Below, one piece after another: positions 19,201-27,512 of a stretch of 64,000 bases of DNA (position 1 is its first letter; each line of letters opens with the position of its first letter). The position numbers and the translations under genes are program-made. Under the pieces are notes generated by a model that searched no databases, was not told the DNA's origin, and worked only from the letters and a program-made list of their open reading frames with translations. Origin of the DNA: an uncultured Roseibium sp. Lineage in GTDB: Bacteria > Pseudomonadota > Alphaproteobacteria > Rhizobiales > Stappiaceae. The stretch spans positions 2,418,001-2,482,000 of the forward strand of contig NZ_OY780958.1 in NCBI RefSeq assembly GCF_963675985.1, written 5' to 3'.

Positions 19201-20833
19201 AGGTGTCGACGTCGTGCTGAACTCGCTCTTCGGCGAGGCCATGGAGCGCAGCATCGAAGTGCTGAGGCCCTTCGGTCGGTTCCTGGAACTGGGCAAGCGT
19301 GACTATTACGGCAACACGCGGATCGGGCTTCGACCGTTCCGCCAGAACCTGACCTATTTCGGGATCGATGCCGATCAGCTTCTGACCCGCCAGCCGCAGC
19401 TCGCTGTAGAGCTGTTCACCAGGCTGGTGGACCTGTTCGAGAGCCGGACGCTTTCGCCCCTGCCCTACCGGGTTTTCGAAGCGGATCAGGCTGTCGACGC
19501 TTTCCGCCTGATGCAGCAGGCCGGGCACATCGGCAAGATCGTGTTGCGCCCGCCTGAAGTGCCCGAAAACCTTCCCGAAACGCCGCATCTCGTCTTTAAG
19601 GACGACGCGGTTTACGTGATTGCGGGCGGCTTCGGCGGCTTCGGCGTGGAACTCCTAAACCGGCTTGCCGACAAGGGCGCGAAACACCTGGCGGTGCTGA
19701 GCCGCCGCGGTGGAGATTCCGACGATGCGCGCCAGGCCATCAAGGGGCTTGAAAAGCGCGGGGTTTCGGTTTCCGCCTATGCCTGCGACATCACCGATGA
19801 AGCAGCCGTCAAAAAGGCACTGGAAGAAATCCGCTCCGCCGGACACCCGATCTGCGGCGTGTTCCATACGGCGATGGTGCTGAACGACGTCTTGATCGCC
19901 AATCTGGAGCATGACGGGCTGACCCGCGTGCTGGCGCCGAAGGTGCGCGGAGCCGAACTGCTTGACCTTCTCACGCAGAACGATCCGCTCGATCACTTCG
20001 TGCTTTATTCCTCTGCAACCACCCTGGTCGGCAACCCGGGTCAGGCCAACTATGTGGCCGCCAACGGCTACCTGGAAGCGCTTGCGCGCAAGCGTCGCGC
20101 GGAAGGCCGCCCGGCCCTTACGGTTGCCTGGGGCGCCATCTCCGATGCGGGCTACCTTGCCCGCAACGAGGACATCAACGAGATGCTGTCGCGCAAGCTC
20201 GGCCGTCATGCCCTGACCGCCAAAGAAGCCCTCGACGGTCTGATGTCGCTGATGGCCCTGCCACAGCAGGATCTGGAAACGGCAGCTGTCGGCTATGCCC
20301 GCATCGACTGGCAATCGGCCCGCAAGGATCTGGCCTTGTTGGGCTCGCCGCTGATCGGTCTTCTCGGGCTTGGCGAGGGCGATGACGGCAGCGGCGCGGA
20401 AGGTGCCATCGATCTGCATGCCCTGCTCGACGGCATGGACAAGACCTCCGCGGCTCAGACCGTCGCCAAGCTGCTCGCGGCGGAAATCGGCAAGATCCTG
20501 CGGATCTCGCCGGACGAAATCGATGCACACAAGCCGCTTTCGGATATCGGCATGGATTCGCTGATGGCGCTGGAATTGCGCATGAGCGCGGAACGCCAGC
20601 TCGGGATCGACATTCCGCTGATGTCGCTCGCCAATGGCGCCACATTGATCGACCTGTCGAGCCGCGTGGCAAACCGCGTTCTGGGCGAAGACGGAGAGGA
20701 CCGCTATTCTGCGGAATCTCAAACGCTTGCAAGCCAGCATATAACCGACAACGAACGTACGGAAACAGAAGACCTCACGGACGTCGCGGCGCAGCTGGAA
20801 AGCAAGAGCCGCGAACTGGGATCATTCCTATGA
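13241..20833 (+). CDS. rkpA: RkpA-like single-module type I polyketide/fatty-acid synthase
   Basis: A 2,530-residue multidomain synthase. In order: KS with catalytic C176, H311 and H349; AT with GHSVGEV S621 and a YPFHS malonyl-type signature (H725); DH with H925 and D1088; a degenerate methyltransferase-like region around 1380-1540; ER near 1770-2100 with HGGAGGVGLAA; KR with GGFGGFG near 2127 and Tyr 2271; ACP with DSL Ser 2440. A full reducing set used iteratively should build a saturated acyl chain. There is no thioesterase, and the stop overlaps the oxoamine synthase start by four bases, so release is likely by that enzyme. Length and context match Sinorhizobium RkpA. The GTG start has GAAGG seven bases upstream. 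Confidence 0.9.
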   Translation: MASLHSNIDIVGYASRLPGANNSEDFWALLRDGKCAVTSVSNDRWPLARFGHPDKSSSGKSYTWAAGQLDDVWGFDPSFFGISPREALQIDPQQRLLLQLVWEALEHANVPPSELAGTATGVYVGASSLDYHHRFIGDPATADMQFMTGNTLSIVSNRISYIYDLRGPSFTVDTACSSSLVALHEAISAIESGQIDTAIVCGVSLLLSPFAFIGFSRATMLSPTGLCQAFDANGDGYVRSEGGVAIVLRSKRAKALNGARSHGKIMASGINADGRTVGLSLPSPYAQADLLREMYDGLGIDPNALAFVEAHGTGTRVGDPAEADALGKVIGQKRSDVLPIGSVKTNVGHLEPVSGLVGLVKSLLALKHDTLPKSLHFNTPNPDIPFEELNLKVASEQVALARSEKPRLAGINSFGFGGTNAHTVIADGDPEPVANDAISPAAPLILSARSKDALKELAARYRDRLKDADGKDAARVTVSAAHARELLAQRLVVSGDTPESRLASLEAFLAEEDAPEAIAGEALKQKEKIGFVFSGNGSQWAGMGQEAYQKDETFRLAFERVDKIFMGIGGWSLLTTLFAEDLENDIERAEISQPLLFAIQVALVEALKRRGIEADGACGHSVGEVAAAWCCGALTLEQAVKVIHARSSEQEVVRDLGSMAALLLPAEAALAAMEESGLPRLELAAINSPRSVTISGDTDSLDAFAKFARKKKWALRRLNLAYPFHSALVDPIRDPLLTALTGVTPQAPVLPFYSTVEPEAQDLALDSDYWWRNVRQPVKFADAISKMSEDGFGVLVEIGPKAVLGTYMNDVLRSDGKKATVLASLEQPGKNTAPVQNPVAKVASAMVAHGGRVDLSRFVAPRPNALAKLPGYPWQNSPYMPDPTSERVDFMFGRTWPLLGYRLRQDVAEWFNHVDAVAIPWLADHKVEESVVFPAAGYTEMILRATLSWTKSDTVEIRDLDILRPLVIDSGETWETEVRISPDDRVVEIYSRPRLQDSDWSLNARGHFVTPSETDHTPWLPAGEQEASRLNHDDLYTITRSFGLEYGPVFRRADHVITHDQRSATVYLRPQDDCLAQTELSLCPTLVDSGFHGLFALLQSVPGVPEKTSFLPIRIGSLRLLQPEAMPEAVRIKVTKASPRSIEATFEYIDANGAVIARLAQTRFRAVKLGRETRPNELIYKQLATLLPDADRKAPAETVLPNGFAAFAGEIGVSADEAPELEDSVLLIEALGRTIAHETLWQFCDNGRFDLTALIGTTKIHETARALVHSLLGWLEESELAAKAEGGWQLSDPADGPDASLLMQTIALEGARHIAEASLLARLYTGLADVLRDGLPSTAGDLYASGLYDAYLTASPAATANSGALKTAVLGLVDNWPEDRALRCLVVGASAHDVIQSLDRQLDPRRMSVAVTDPSDSQLGRGARLWTGSTSTQFHEFEDDTLAKHAPFDLIVFGESIAELREGQLSKIADMAVEDALLVAAEHLPAPLTDMIRGIGQDWWQDGDSDVALSRLNEDWSEILSRAGFGHIETATLNSTVAEGDLIAARAGAKPEQTAGEAEGEAAQAAPEAVHFLLFTDEEGPARKLADGLSACLNREDVATTLLIAGPETKEVSEGVWMIDVDGESDVLKQQLGKASGRLVHLQGGYADKTDALSVVDKRTWSLTRILNTLGAEDGEIVIVAPGGAQDLAGGIAHCPEQAGTWAYGRVAMNEFPQANIRLIDLSPTLEPGIAASRLAEELLRDSDEREVVLDGRNRSGLRILQGGVLPERTVSGGARPGMRLEILRQGALDQLSWQAIDRAEPQGSVVEIAVEASGLNFRDVMWALGLLPEEALEDGFAGPTLGMECCGTVVACGPEVTRFRPGDRVITFAPACFASHVTVDESGCAPMPSTVSPEEAATIPVTFLTAYYALVHLARLSEGETVLIHGGAGGVGLAALQIAKWRGARIITTAGSPEKRNVLKLLGADVVLDSRSLSFVDAVMKETGGEGVDVVLNSLFGEAMERSIEVLRPFGRFLELGKRDYYGNTRIGLRPFRQNLTYFGIDADQLLTRQPQLAVELFTRLVDLFESRTLSPLPYRVFEADQAVDAFRLMQQAGHIGKIVLRPPEVPENLPETPHLVFKDDAVYVIAGGFGGFGVELLNRLADKGAKHLAVLSRRGGDSDDARQAIKGLEKRGVSVSAYACDITDEAAVKKALEEIRSAGHPICGVFHTAMVLNDVLIANLEHDGLTRVLAPKVRGAELLDLLTQNDPLDHFVLYSSATTLVGNPGQANYVAANGYLEALARKRRAEGRPALTVAWGAISDAGYLARNEDINEMLSRKLGRHALTAKEALDGLMSLMALPQQDLETAAVGYARIDWQSARKDLALLGSPLIGLLGLGEGDDGSGAEGAIDLHALLDGMDKTSAAQTVAKLLAAEIGKILRISPDEIDAHKPLSDIGMDSLMALELRMSAERQLGIDIPLMSLANGATLIDLSSRVANRVLGEDGEDRYSAESQTLASQHITDNERTETEDLTDVAAQLESKSRELGSFL

Positions 20834-22203
20834 CGGATACCAAGGGCCTGGGTGCCGACGAACGCGCCAAACTGATGGATAGCGTCCGTGCCGGACGCCG
20901 CTCGGCACGTGACAAGCGTCCCGCCTCGACTTCGGCAAAAGCCGAAGCACCGAAGAAAAAAGCGTTCGACTTCAAGTCCCTGCCGCAAATCAAGCAATTG
21001 CAGATGCAGCGCGCGGCGGCTGACATGATGGGGATTGAAAACCCCTTCTTCCGGCCACACGACGGCCTGGCGACCGGCACCACGGAGATCGGCGGCAAGG
21101 TCCACGACAACTTCGCCTCCTACAATTACCTTGGCCTCAACGGTCACCCGGAAGTCAATCAGGCTGCCAAGCAGGCGATCGACACCTTCGGAACCAGCGT
21201 GTCCGCCAGCCGGATCGTTGCCGGGGAGCGGCCGCTGCACGGCGAACTGGAGCAGGCGCTCGCGCGCGTGCATGGGGTCGAGTCCTCCATCGTCATGGTG
21301 AGCGGCCATGCGACCAATGTGACCACCATCGGTCACCTGATGCGCAAGGGCGATCTCATCCTGACGGATTCCCTGGTGCATAATTCGATCGCCGAAGGCG
21401 CAAGGCTGTCCGGGGCGACCCGGATCAACTTCCCCCATGACGATCTGAATGCGCTGGAAAAGCTGCTCGCCGAAAGCCGGCACAAGTTCGACAATGTGCT
21501 TATCATCGTCGAAGGCCTCTATTCCATGGACGGGGACTTCCCGGATCTGAAGCGGCTCGTTGCTCTCAAGCAGTCCTATGACGCCTGGCTTATGGTCGAC
21601 GAAGCCCATTCGATCGGCGTCCTCGGAAAGACCGGTCGCGGCATTGCCGAACACTTCGGCATCGACCCCAGAGAAGTCGAAATGTGGATGGGAACGCTGT
21701 CAAAGACATTCTCCTCCTGTGGCGGCTATATCGCCGGCTCCAAGGCGCTGTGCGATTATCTCAAGGTTTCCGCACCGGGCTTCGTGTTCTCCGTCGGCTT
21801 GTCGCCCGCTCTGACCGCCTCGGCGATCGCCTCCATCCAGGTCATGGAACGCGAGCCGGAACGGGTGCGGAAGCTGCAGGAAAACGGCCAGTACTTTCTG
21901 AAAAAGGCAAAGGAAGCGGGTCTCGATACCGGCCCGAGCGCCGGCTATTCGGTGGTGCCGGTCATCGTCGGCGATTCCGTCGGCGCCGCGATCCTGTCGA
22001 ACCGGCTTCTGGAACGGGGCGTCAACGCGCTGCCGATCATCTTTCCGGCGGTTCCGGAAAAGTCGGCCCGCATCCGCTTCTTCATTACCAGCGAGCACAC
22101 GCAGGAACAGATCGACCGTGCGGTCGAAACCACGGTCGAGGAACTCGCCAAGCTGAAGAGCGACGGTTCGGCGGTCGACCGGTTGATCAAGGCGACGCGA
22201 TAG
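20830..22203 (+). CDS. rkpG: RkpG-like PLP-dependent alpha-oxoamine synthase
   Basis: A 457-residue fold-type I PLP enzyme of the alpha-oxoamine synthase family (KBL, BioF, serine palmitoyltransferase). YNYLGLNGHP opens the core, VDEAHSIGVLG binds PLP, and GTLSKTFSSCGG supplies the Schiff-base lysine K292. A basic Ala/Lys-rich leader of about 50 residues precedes the fold. Family chemistry is decarboxylative condensation of an amino acid with an acyl thioester to give an amino-ketone. The ATGA overlap with rkpA suggests the substrate is the acyl-ACP of the synthase. This is the RkpG position in rhizobial capsule loci. The amino acid used (serine, alanine or glycine) cannot be told by eye. Confidence 0.9.
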   Translation: MTDTKGLGADERAKLMDSVRAGRRSARDKRPASTSAKAEAPKKKAFDFKSLPQIKQLQMQRAAADMMGIENPFFRPHDGLATGTTEIGGKVHDNFASYNYLGLNGHPEVNQAAKQAIDTFGTSVSASRIVAGERPLHGELEQALARVHGVESSIVMVSGHATNVTTIGHLMRKGDLILTDSLVHNSIAEGARLSGATRINFPHDDLNALEKLLAESRHKFDNVLIIVEGLYSMDGDFPDLKRLVALKQSYDAWLMVDEAHSIGVLGKTGRGIAEHFGIDPREVEMWMGTLSKTFSSCGGYIAGSKALCDYLKVSAPGFVFSVGLSPALTASAIASIQVMEREPERVRKLQENGQYFLKKAKEAGLDTGPSAGYSVVPVIVGDSVGAAILSNRLLERGVNALPIIFPAVPEKSARIRFFITSEHTQEQIDRAVETTVEELAKLKSDGSAVDRLIKATR

Positions 22204-22219
22204 GGCGTCGCCCCGTCAG

Positions 22220-23044
22220 TCAGCCACGGTCTTGGTCACTGCCTGAGTATCTCGGGTCTTCCTCGATATCGGCGGCAAAGCCCCCCATGAAGAGATCGGA
22301 AATCCGAGCTGGCAGCAGGTTCTGCAGCCGGATGCCTGTCGCCAGGATGAAAGGAAAGGCATAAAAGGCCTTCCGCTTTTCGATCGCCCGGCGCATTTTC
22401 ACCGCAGCCTTTTCCGCCGGCATCTCAAACGGCTTGGAGCCTTTGTGCCGGGCCGACATGGGCGATGTGACAAACCCCGGGCAGATGATGGTCACATCGA
22501 CACCGAAGGGGGCAAGCCAGCCACGCAGGGAATGGCCGTAGGCAATGACGGCGGCTTTGGTCGCACTGTAGCTTGGCATGTCGGGCAAGGCGCGCATGCC
22601 GGCCAGCGAGGCGACAAGGACAATCTGCCCTCGCCCGCGCAGGCGCATCGGTTCCACGACACCCGTGACCGTATTGACCGCACCACGGTAATTGATATCG
22701 ATCTGCCGGTCGGCCTCATGATCCGTTTCACGGCTGCGTCCGGGCCCGAGTCCCGCCGTCACGCCCGCATTGGCAATGACGAGATCCACCGGATGGCGCG
22801 CATCCAGGTCGGCCAGAAATGCATGAAGGGCATCCCGGTCACGAATATCGAGCGCAGCGGTTTCCGCTTCCGCCCCCTTCTCCCGAACCACGTTTGCAAG
22901 CGCATCGAGCTTTTCCTGGTCTCGCGCGATCAACGCCAGCCGCCGGCCCGGCCGTGCCAGTTCGCGGGCAAGTGCCGTTCCTATGCCTCCGCTCGCGCCG
23001 GTCAGGACAATCACTTCAGGGTCTCGCGCAGCCATGGCGGTCAT
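22220..23044 (-). CDS. rkpH: RkpH-like short-chain dehydrogenase/reductase
   Basis: A 274-residue SDR. TGASGGIG binds NAD(P)H, NAG follows, the catalytic serine is in VASLAG, and YSATK provides Tyr and Lys. A C-terminal hydrophobic stretch (AFYAFPFILATGIRL) resembles the membrane-associating tail of 3-ketosphinganine reductases and sterol-type SDRs. It probably reduces the ketone made by RkpG to an amino alcohol. It is transcribed toward rkpG, converging after 16 bases, and begins the minus-strand capsule gene run's downstream end. The start is ATG 23044 with a weak AGAGAAAG site. Confidence 0.85.
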   Translation of the reverse strand: MTAMAARDPEVIVLTGASGGIGTALARELARPGRRLALIARDQEKLDALANVVREKGAEAETAALDIRDRDALHAFLADLDARHPVDLVIANAGVTAGLGPGRSRETDHEADRQIDINYRGAVNTVTGVVEPMRLRGRGQIVLVASLAGMRALPDMPSYSATKAAVIAYGHSLRGWLAPFGVDVTIICPGFVTSPMSARHKGSKPFEMPAEKAAVKMRRAIEKRKAFYAFPFILATGIRLQNLLPARISDLFMGGFAADIEEDPRYSGSDQDRG

Positions 23045-23095
23045 TTCTTTCTCTGATCGAGCTATACATCCGGATAAAACACCGGATGGCGGGAA

Positions 23096-24802
23096 CTACA
23101 AGCCCAGTTTGCGGCTGAGCCAGGACAGTGGGTTCAGGGTAGTCGATCCTTCCTGCTGACGCATTTCCGGCAGTCGGGCCATAGCCCTGTCGATCAGGAT
23201 CTCCGGCGGACACGGCAACAGGCTCACCGGGTCCGTGCAACGGGCATAAACGGCCAGCGTCAGGTAGACGAGTTCCCCAAGGGATCGACGCGCCGTCCGG
23301 CGTGGACAGGCGGCCAAGTCTTCGGTCAGCCCCCATCCCGCATAAAACGGCAAACCATGGACAGTCACGGGTATGCCCCGCAAAAGCGCGGCAAACCCCG
23401 TGACGGACGAAAGTGTCTCCAGCGCATCGCATAGCCCGATCAGATCGGACATTTCGTTTTTGTTTGCCACGAGATCCGCATGCCGCCGGACATCCCGGCT
23501 CAAACTGCGGTCCACATTCATGTCCGGATGCGGCTTGAAGATGATGAATGCATCCGGATTTCTTTCCCGGACCTGCCGCAAAAATTGCAGATCCGACATG
23601 TCCCCAGAGGGGCTTCCGGCCGATCCCCCCTCTCCGGGCACCAGAACGATCTTCCGGCCTTTGGCGGCGGCAATCGTCCGTGACATATCCGACCCGGTCA
23701 TCGATACATACCCCTGATTGAGCCGGTCAAGAAGAGCGGCGCCACGGCTCTTTTCCTCTGCGTTCAGTTCATAAGTCTGAAGCAGTGTCTCCAGCCGGCT
23801 CGGACGGGAGGCATCGTCATGTGCCCCCTGATCGTCGGCGGCAAGCATGGCGGCCGGCGGAAGAAACGGATCGAGACCTGCGACAGAGGCGAAGCTGCTG
23901 TCGATACGCAACAGTCCGATGTTTTTCTCGCGGCAGGTCTGCTCCAGTCCGTCAGAGACCTTTCCGCCCACAGACAGGAGAACACCCGCGTCCCGAACTG
24001 CCCCGGCCACCGCTTCGGCTTTATTGTCATGACCGGAGACAGGCCCGCCCTTGCCCGCAAAAGCCGCGGAAATAAGCGGGAGGCTTTCCGGCTCGACCCC
24101 GAAACAATGGATCGGACAATCGTTTTCCGCCCAATGCTTTTCGAGGAGACGCAAACTATCCAACGCGCGCAAACCGTCTATCGACCGTTGATGATATGGA
24201 TCGAACCAGGCGGTGTTTTTCTGCAGAAGCGGTCCGATGACACGGTCAAGTTCCAGCTGCGATCCTGCGCAGGCCTCCGCCAATATGCGCCAGAAGCCAT
24301 CCGGTTCCTCGTCAGGAAGCTTGCCGTTTTCCATGAGGATCTGCAGCGCCCGGTTTTCGATGTCGGCTCCCTGTCGTCTCGGGCTGCCCTCCGCCCCGGG
24401 TGGCAAGGCACGCCACAGATCAAGGGTCGATGTGTCAACCTTTCGTCCGGCCTGAAGGGCACCGGCCAGTAATGCCCGGATCCCCGCTTCGCCGGGGTGT
24501 TCGTAACGCCTCAGGATCGTTGACTTGAGCATGACATAGGAAAACGAGGATGGCGCCGTCTTCGAATGGATCGGCAACGGCCCCGGAATGACCAGACAAA
24601 GCGGTTTGTCGATGGCCAGCGCCTCGCGTCGCGCGGTATCGAAGGCCTCCTGACCCAGATCGCAGATTACGATATCAGCCTGTCCGGATGTTTTTTCCGG
24701 CCGCAATCCCAGGCCTTCGGATATCCGGCGTGCGAAATCCTGGCGCCCGCCGGAGACGATCAGACCGCGCATGCTCTGTTCCGCCGGTACCTGTGCCTTC
24801 AA
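23096..24802 (-). CDS. kpsC: KpsC-like capsule Kdo-transferase/export protein
   Basis: A 568-residue protein of the capsular polysaccharide KpsC/LipB group. The C-terminal half has the family marks: IIFKPHPDMNVD, a DLIGLCDALETLSSVTGFAALL segment and HGLPFYAGWGLTED. The N-terminal half is a second, less conserved lobe, so the protein is shorter than two-module Escherichia coli KpsC. Family members build the beta-Kdo linker on the lipid anchor of group 2 capsules. Its start overlaps the stop of the next minus-strand gene by four bases, showing tight translational coupling. In rhizobia the equivalent is RkpJ. Confidence 0.85.
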   Translation of the reverse strand: MKAQVPAEQSMRGLIVSGGRQDFARRISEGLGLRPEKTSGQADIVICDLGQEAFDTARREALAIDKPLCLVIPGPLPIHSKTAPSSFSYVMLKSTILRRYEHPGEAGIRALLAGALQAGRKVDTSTLDLWRALPPGAEGSPRRQGADIENRALQILMENGKLPDEEPDGFWRILAEACAGSQLELDRVIGPLLQKNTAWFDPYHQRSIDGLRALDSLRLLEKHWAENDCPIHCFGVEPESLPLISAAFAGKGGPVSGHDNKAEAVAGAVRDAGVLLSVGGKVSDGLEQTCREKNIGLLRIDSSFASVAGLDPFLPPAAMLAADDQGAHDDASRPSRLETLLQTYELNAEEKSRGAALLDRLNQGYVSMTGSDMSRTIAAAKGRKIVLVPGEGGSAGSPSGDMSDLQFLRQVRERNPDAFIIFKPHPDMNVDRSLSRDVRRHADLVANKNEMSDLIGLCDALETLSSVTGFAALLRGIPVTVHGLPFYAGWGLTEDLAACPRRTARRSLGELVYLTLAVYARCTDPVSLLPCPPEILIDRAMARLPEMRQQEGSTTLNPLSWLSRKLGL

Positions 24803-26103
24803 AGCGGCACCCCAAGCGCCCTGGCGCGTTCAAGGCGCGGCGGCGGATCGACGAAGGCATCGGGCTCGTTGAGACTTCGGTCCAGGATCCGCCGGGCGAT
24901 GTTTTCAGCCGCAACCGGCACGCCGTCGCGATTGTGAATCGAGCCTCGCACCTGGATCGTGCCGGCGATCGCACGCAGGAAAGCCTCAAGCAACTCCGGG
25001 TCCGGTTTTTCCGGTGCCGTCCAGAAGGATTCCAACGGTGCACGGGAGGTCAGACCGGCGATATCGTAATGAGCGGGAACCAGCGTCTTGACCGGCACCC
25101 CGGCCTGCAGCGCCTCGAGGCCAGCCGTGGAATTCAGCGTCACCATGCCGCTTGCATGTTTGAAAAGAGCCCCGAGGTTGCCGCCATCAAAGAAATGGAC
25201 CCTTCCTTCAAGTCCATAGCGCGCTACGGCCTTGCCGACCACCTCCGGCCAGCTTTCGTAGCCCACGTCCAGAGGATGACTTTTCAAAACAAGGTGTGCG
25301 GCCACCGGTGCCGCCTGCGCGAAAGACCCCAACACCAGATTGATGACGTCTGCGAAGCTGCCATAGGGCGAATGGCGGCGCAGCTGGAAATCGCCTTCCA
25401 GTTGGAGCGGCAGAACGAAGAAGGGAGTAGCGTTCTCCACCAGCCCGGCCAGGGCCGCATTCACTTCCCCGTTGCGCCGTTTCTCGCCCAACAGCCTGAC
25501 CGCTCCACGCAGATATTCCGGGATCGGATGATAGATCGTGTGGCGCTGATAGTGCGGATAAAGCGGTTTCAGGATGACATTCGCCAGATTGTAGATCACG
25601 TCGGGAACGGTCTGCAGATAAAAGGAACCGGGAAACATAGGCGAGAAATCGACATCGCCGACCTTGTCCGCGATCCGCCTGACATGAACCGGATCGTCCG
25701 GGAAATGGCTCAACGTCGACAAACCGTTTCTCTCCAGGGTCATCCAGCCGGGACGCAGATAACCGAGTTCGGTTACGGCGATCTGAATGTCCTGTTGTTT
25801 GGCGCAGTTTATGGCGAGACGATGGTAGAGGCGCTGATCACCGTGGAGAACCAGGTCGGTGATGCGGTTGTCTGCCAGAAAGCGGCCAATGAAACCCGGC
25901 CAGTCCGCAGGCGGCCCGCGAAACGATGTGCACTCCGGGCCATGCCAGTGCAGCCAGTCGCCTGCACACAGATTGATACGGAAAACGTCATGACCGGCTT
26001 CACGAATGCGGTTTCCGATCTGGCGGAAGAGCGGGGATAACGGCCCTTGCAGGAACAGAACCCTGCGGCGCTCAGGCGCTATCAGGTCATTCCCGCCAGG
26101 CAT
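24799..26103 (-). CDS. kpsS: KpsS-like capsule protein, copy A
   Basis: A KpsS-family protein of about 434 residues, starting at an ATG (26103) that lies 17 bases inside the end of the upstream copy; an earlier frame start at 26148 is less likely. Landmarks are VLFLQGPLSPLF, RINLCAGDW, ELGYLRPGWMTLERNG, FFVLPLQLEGDFQLR, a KSHPLD motif and NSTAGLEAL. KpsS adds the first Kdo to the phospholipid anchor in group 2 capsules. The gene is clearly paralogous to its neighbour. Both may act in sequence, or one may have a new acceptor. Confidence 0.83.
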   Translation of the reverse strand: MPGGNDLIAPERRRVLFLQGPLSPLFRQIGNRIREAGHDVFRINLCAGDWLHWHGPECTSFRGPPADWPGFIGRFLADNRITDLVLHGDQRLYHRLAINCAKQQDIQIAVTELGYLRPGWMTLERNGLSTLSHFPDDPVHVRRIADKVGDVDFSPMFPGSFYLQTVPDVIYNLANVILKPLYPHYQRHTIYHPIPEYLRGAVRLLGEKRRNGEVNAALAGLVENATPFFVLPLQLEGDFQLRRHSPYGSFADVINLVLGSFAQAAPVAAHLVLKSHPLDVGYESWPEVVGKAVARYGLEGRVHFFDGGNLGALFKHASGMVTLNSTAGLEALQAGVPVKTLVPAHYDIAGLTSRAPLESFWTAPEKPDPELLEAFLRAIAGTIQVRGSIHNRDGVPVAAENIARRILDRSLNEPDAFVDPPPRLERARALGVPL

Positions 26104-27445
26104 AGGACCACAATTCGGTCTTCGAGCGGCTGGCCATCTGCTCGCCAAAGGTAGTGGCTATCCCCATCTGCCTGGCCCTTTCAAGACGCGGCGGGACTTC
26201 GCAGAGAGCGCCGGGGAGATTGACCGTTCCCTCCGCCAGCTTGCGGGCCATATCCCTCGCCCCGGCCCGGCGTCCCTGATCGGTGTAAAAGCAGCCCTTG
26301 ACCTGAATGGTTCTGGCCAGCAGACGCTCAAGGTCGTCAACCAGGTTCTTGTCGGGCCGTGTCCCGTCCTTCCAGAATTCGTCCAGCGGCTTCTGACAGG
26401 TCAGCCCGGGAATGTCATAGAGCGCGATGCCCAGAACCTTGGTCGGACATTTGGCGCGCAGGGCATGAATGCCGGTGGTGCTGTTGATGGTCAGCGCGCC
26501 GGCGGCATTGCGCAACAGGCGGTCCAGATTACCGCCGTCGATGACATAGACGCGCTTCTTGACGCCATATTTCCTTGCGAGCTTGCGCAGGATTTTCCGC
26601 CAGGGCTCGATCCCGTTGTCGAGGGGATGCAGCTTGAACACCAGATGGGCCGCGACGGGCGCCACCTTGGCAAAGGACCGGATTACCTCCTCCGCGGCAT
26701 CGGCGATATGATCGTACGGAGAATTGTAGCGCAGCTGATAATCGCTCTGCAGCTGGAGCGGAAACACGAAATAAGGGCAGCCGGCCGCAATCACATCGTC
26801 GATCAGATGGGCCGCATTCCGGTTGCGCCGCCTTGCCAGCAGGAGTCTTGGAATGTTGCTGAGGTAATCGGGCAGCGGGTGGTACAGCTTGTCACGGACG
26901 AATTTCGGATAAAACAGCTTGAACAGGACGTTCGACATATTGAACGTCACTTCGTTCACGGCTTCGGCGTAAAACGGATAGGTGTAGAGCCTGCTTCGGT
27001 CGGGTTCCGGAAGGCCTTCGGCCGCGGCCCTGATCCGGCCGGGATCGTTCGGAAACAGAGAGTGCGCGGACATGCCGTTGCGCTCAAGCGTAATCCAGTC
27101 CGGCCGCAGATAGCCGAATTCATAGGCGGTACACGTCAGCCCCAGATCCCTGCCCACCTCGGCCGCGGCCACGTGATAGGGCATCCGGTCCGCATAGTAG
27201 ACGATGTCGGTGACGCCGTTTTCGACGCAGTAGGCCTTCAGCCAGTCCTGCCAGTCCTCCAGCGTGCCGCGGTAGGACGTACAGCGGCGATCATGCCAGA
27301 AAAGCCAGTCGCCAGGGCACAGGTTGATCCGCAGCGTCCGGCAGCCGAGAAGGTCCAGCTCGTCTGCGACGGTCCGGGCGAAGATGCCAGGAGGTCCCTG
27401 AAGGAACAGGAATACCCTTGAAGCCGGCTGTCCGTTCGCCACCAC
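26087..27445 (-). CDS. kpsS: KpsS-like capsule protein, copy B
   Basis: A 452-residue KpsS-family protein and tandem paralogue of copy A: VFLFLQGPPGIF, RINLCPGDWLFWH, EFGYLRPDWITLERNG, FVFPLQLQSDYQLR, KLHPLD and NSTTGIHALRAK sit at the same relative positions. Two adjacent GTG codons (27445, 27442) are possible starts, with AGGATCAGG upstream. The copies differ enough that recent duplication is unlikely; I infer separate duties in assembling the linker. It is 67 bases downstream of the export lipoprotein gene, so the four capsule genes from 28652 to 23096 look like one transcript. Confidence 0.83.
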   Translation of the reverse strand: MVANGQPASRVFLFLQGPPGIFARTVADELDLLGCRTLRINLCPGDWLFWHDRRCTSYRGTLEDWQDWLKAYCVENGVTDIVYYADRMPYHVAAAEVGRDLGLTCTAYEFGYLRPDWITLERNGMSAHSLFPNDPGRIRAAAEGLPEPDRSRLYTYPFYAEAVNEVTFNMSNVLFKLFYPKFVRDKLYHPLPDYLSNIPRLLLARRRNRNAAHLIDDVIAAGCPYFVFPLQLQSDYQLRYNSPYDHIADAAEEVIRSFAKVAPVAAHLVFKLHPLDNGIEPWRKILRKLARKYGVKKRVYVIDGGNLDRLLRNAAGALTINSTTGIHALRAKCPTKVLGIALYDIPGLTCQKPLDEFWKDGTRPDKNLVDDLERLLARTIQVKGCFYTDQGRRAGARDMARKLAEGTVNLPGALCEVPPRLERARQMGIATTFGEQMASRSKTELWSYAWRE

Positions 27446-27512
27446 CTGATCCTGCTTCCCGACTGCCGTTCCCTCTCTTGTCGAAGCGTTCGCGGCTCTG
27501 CCTTAAATGTTG

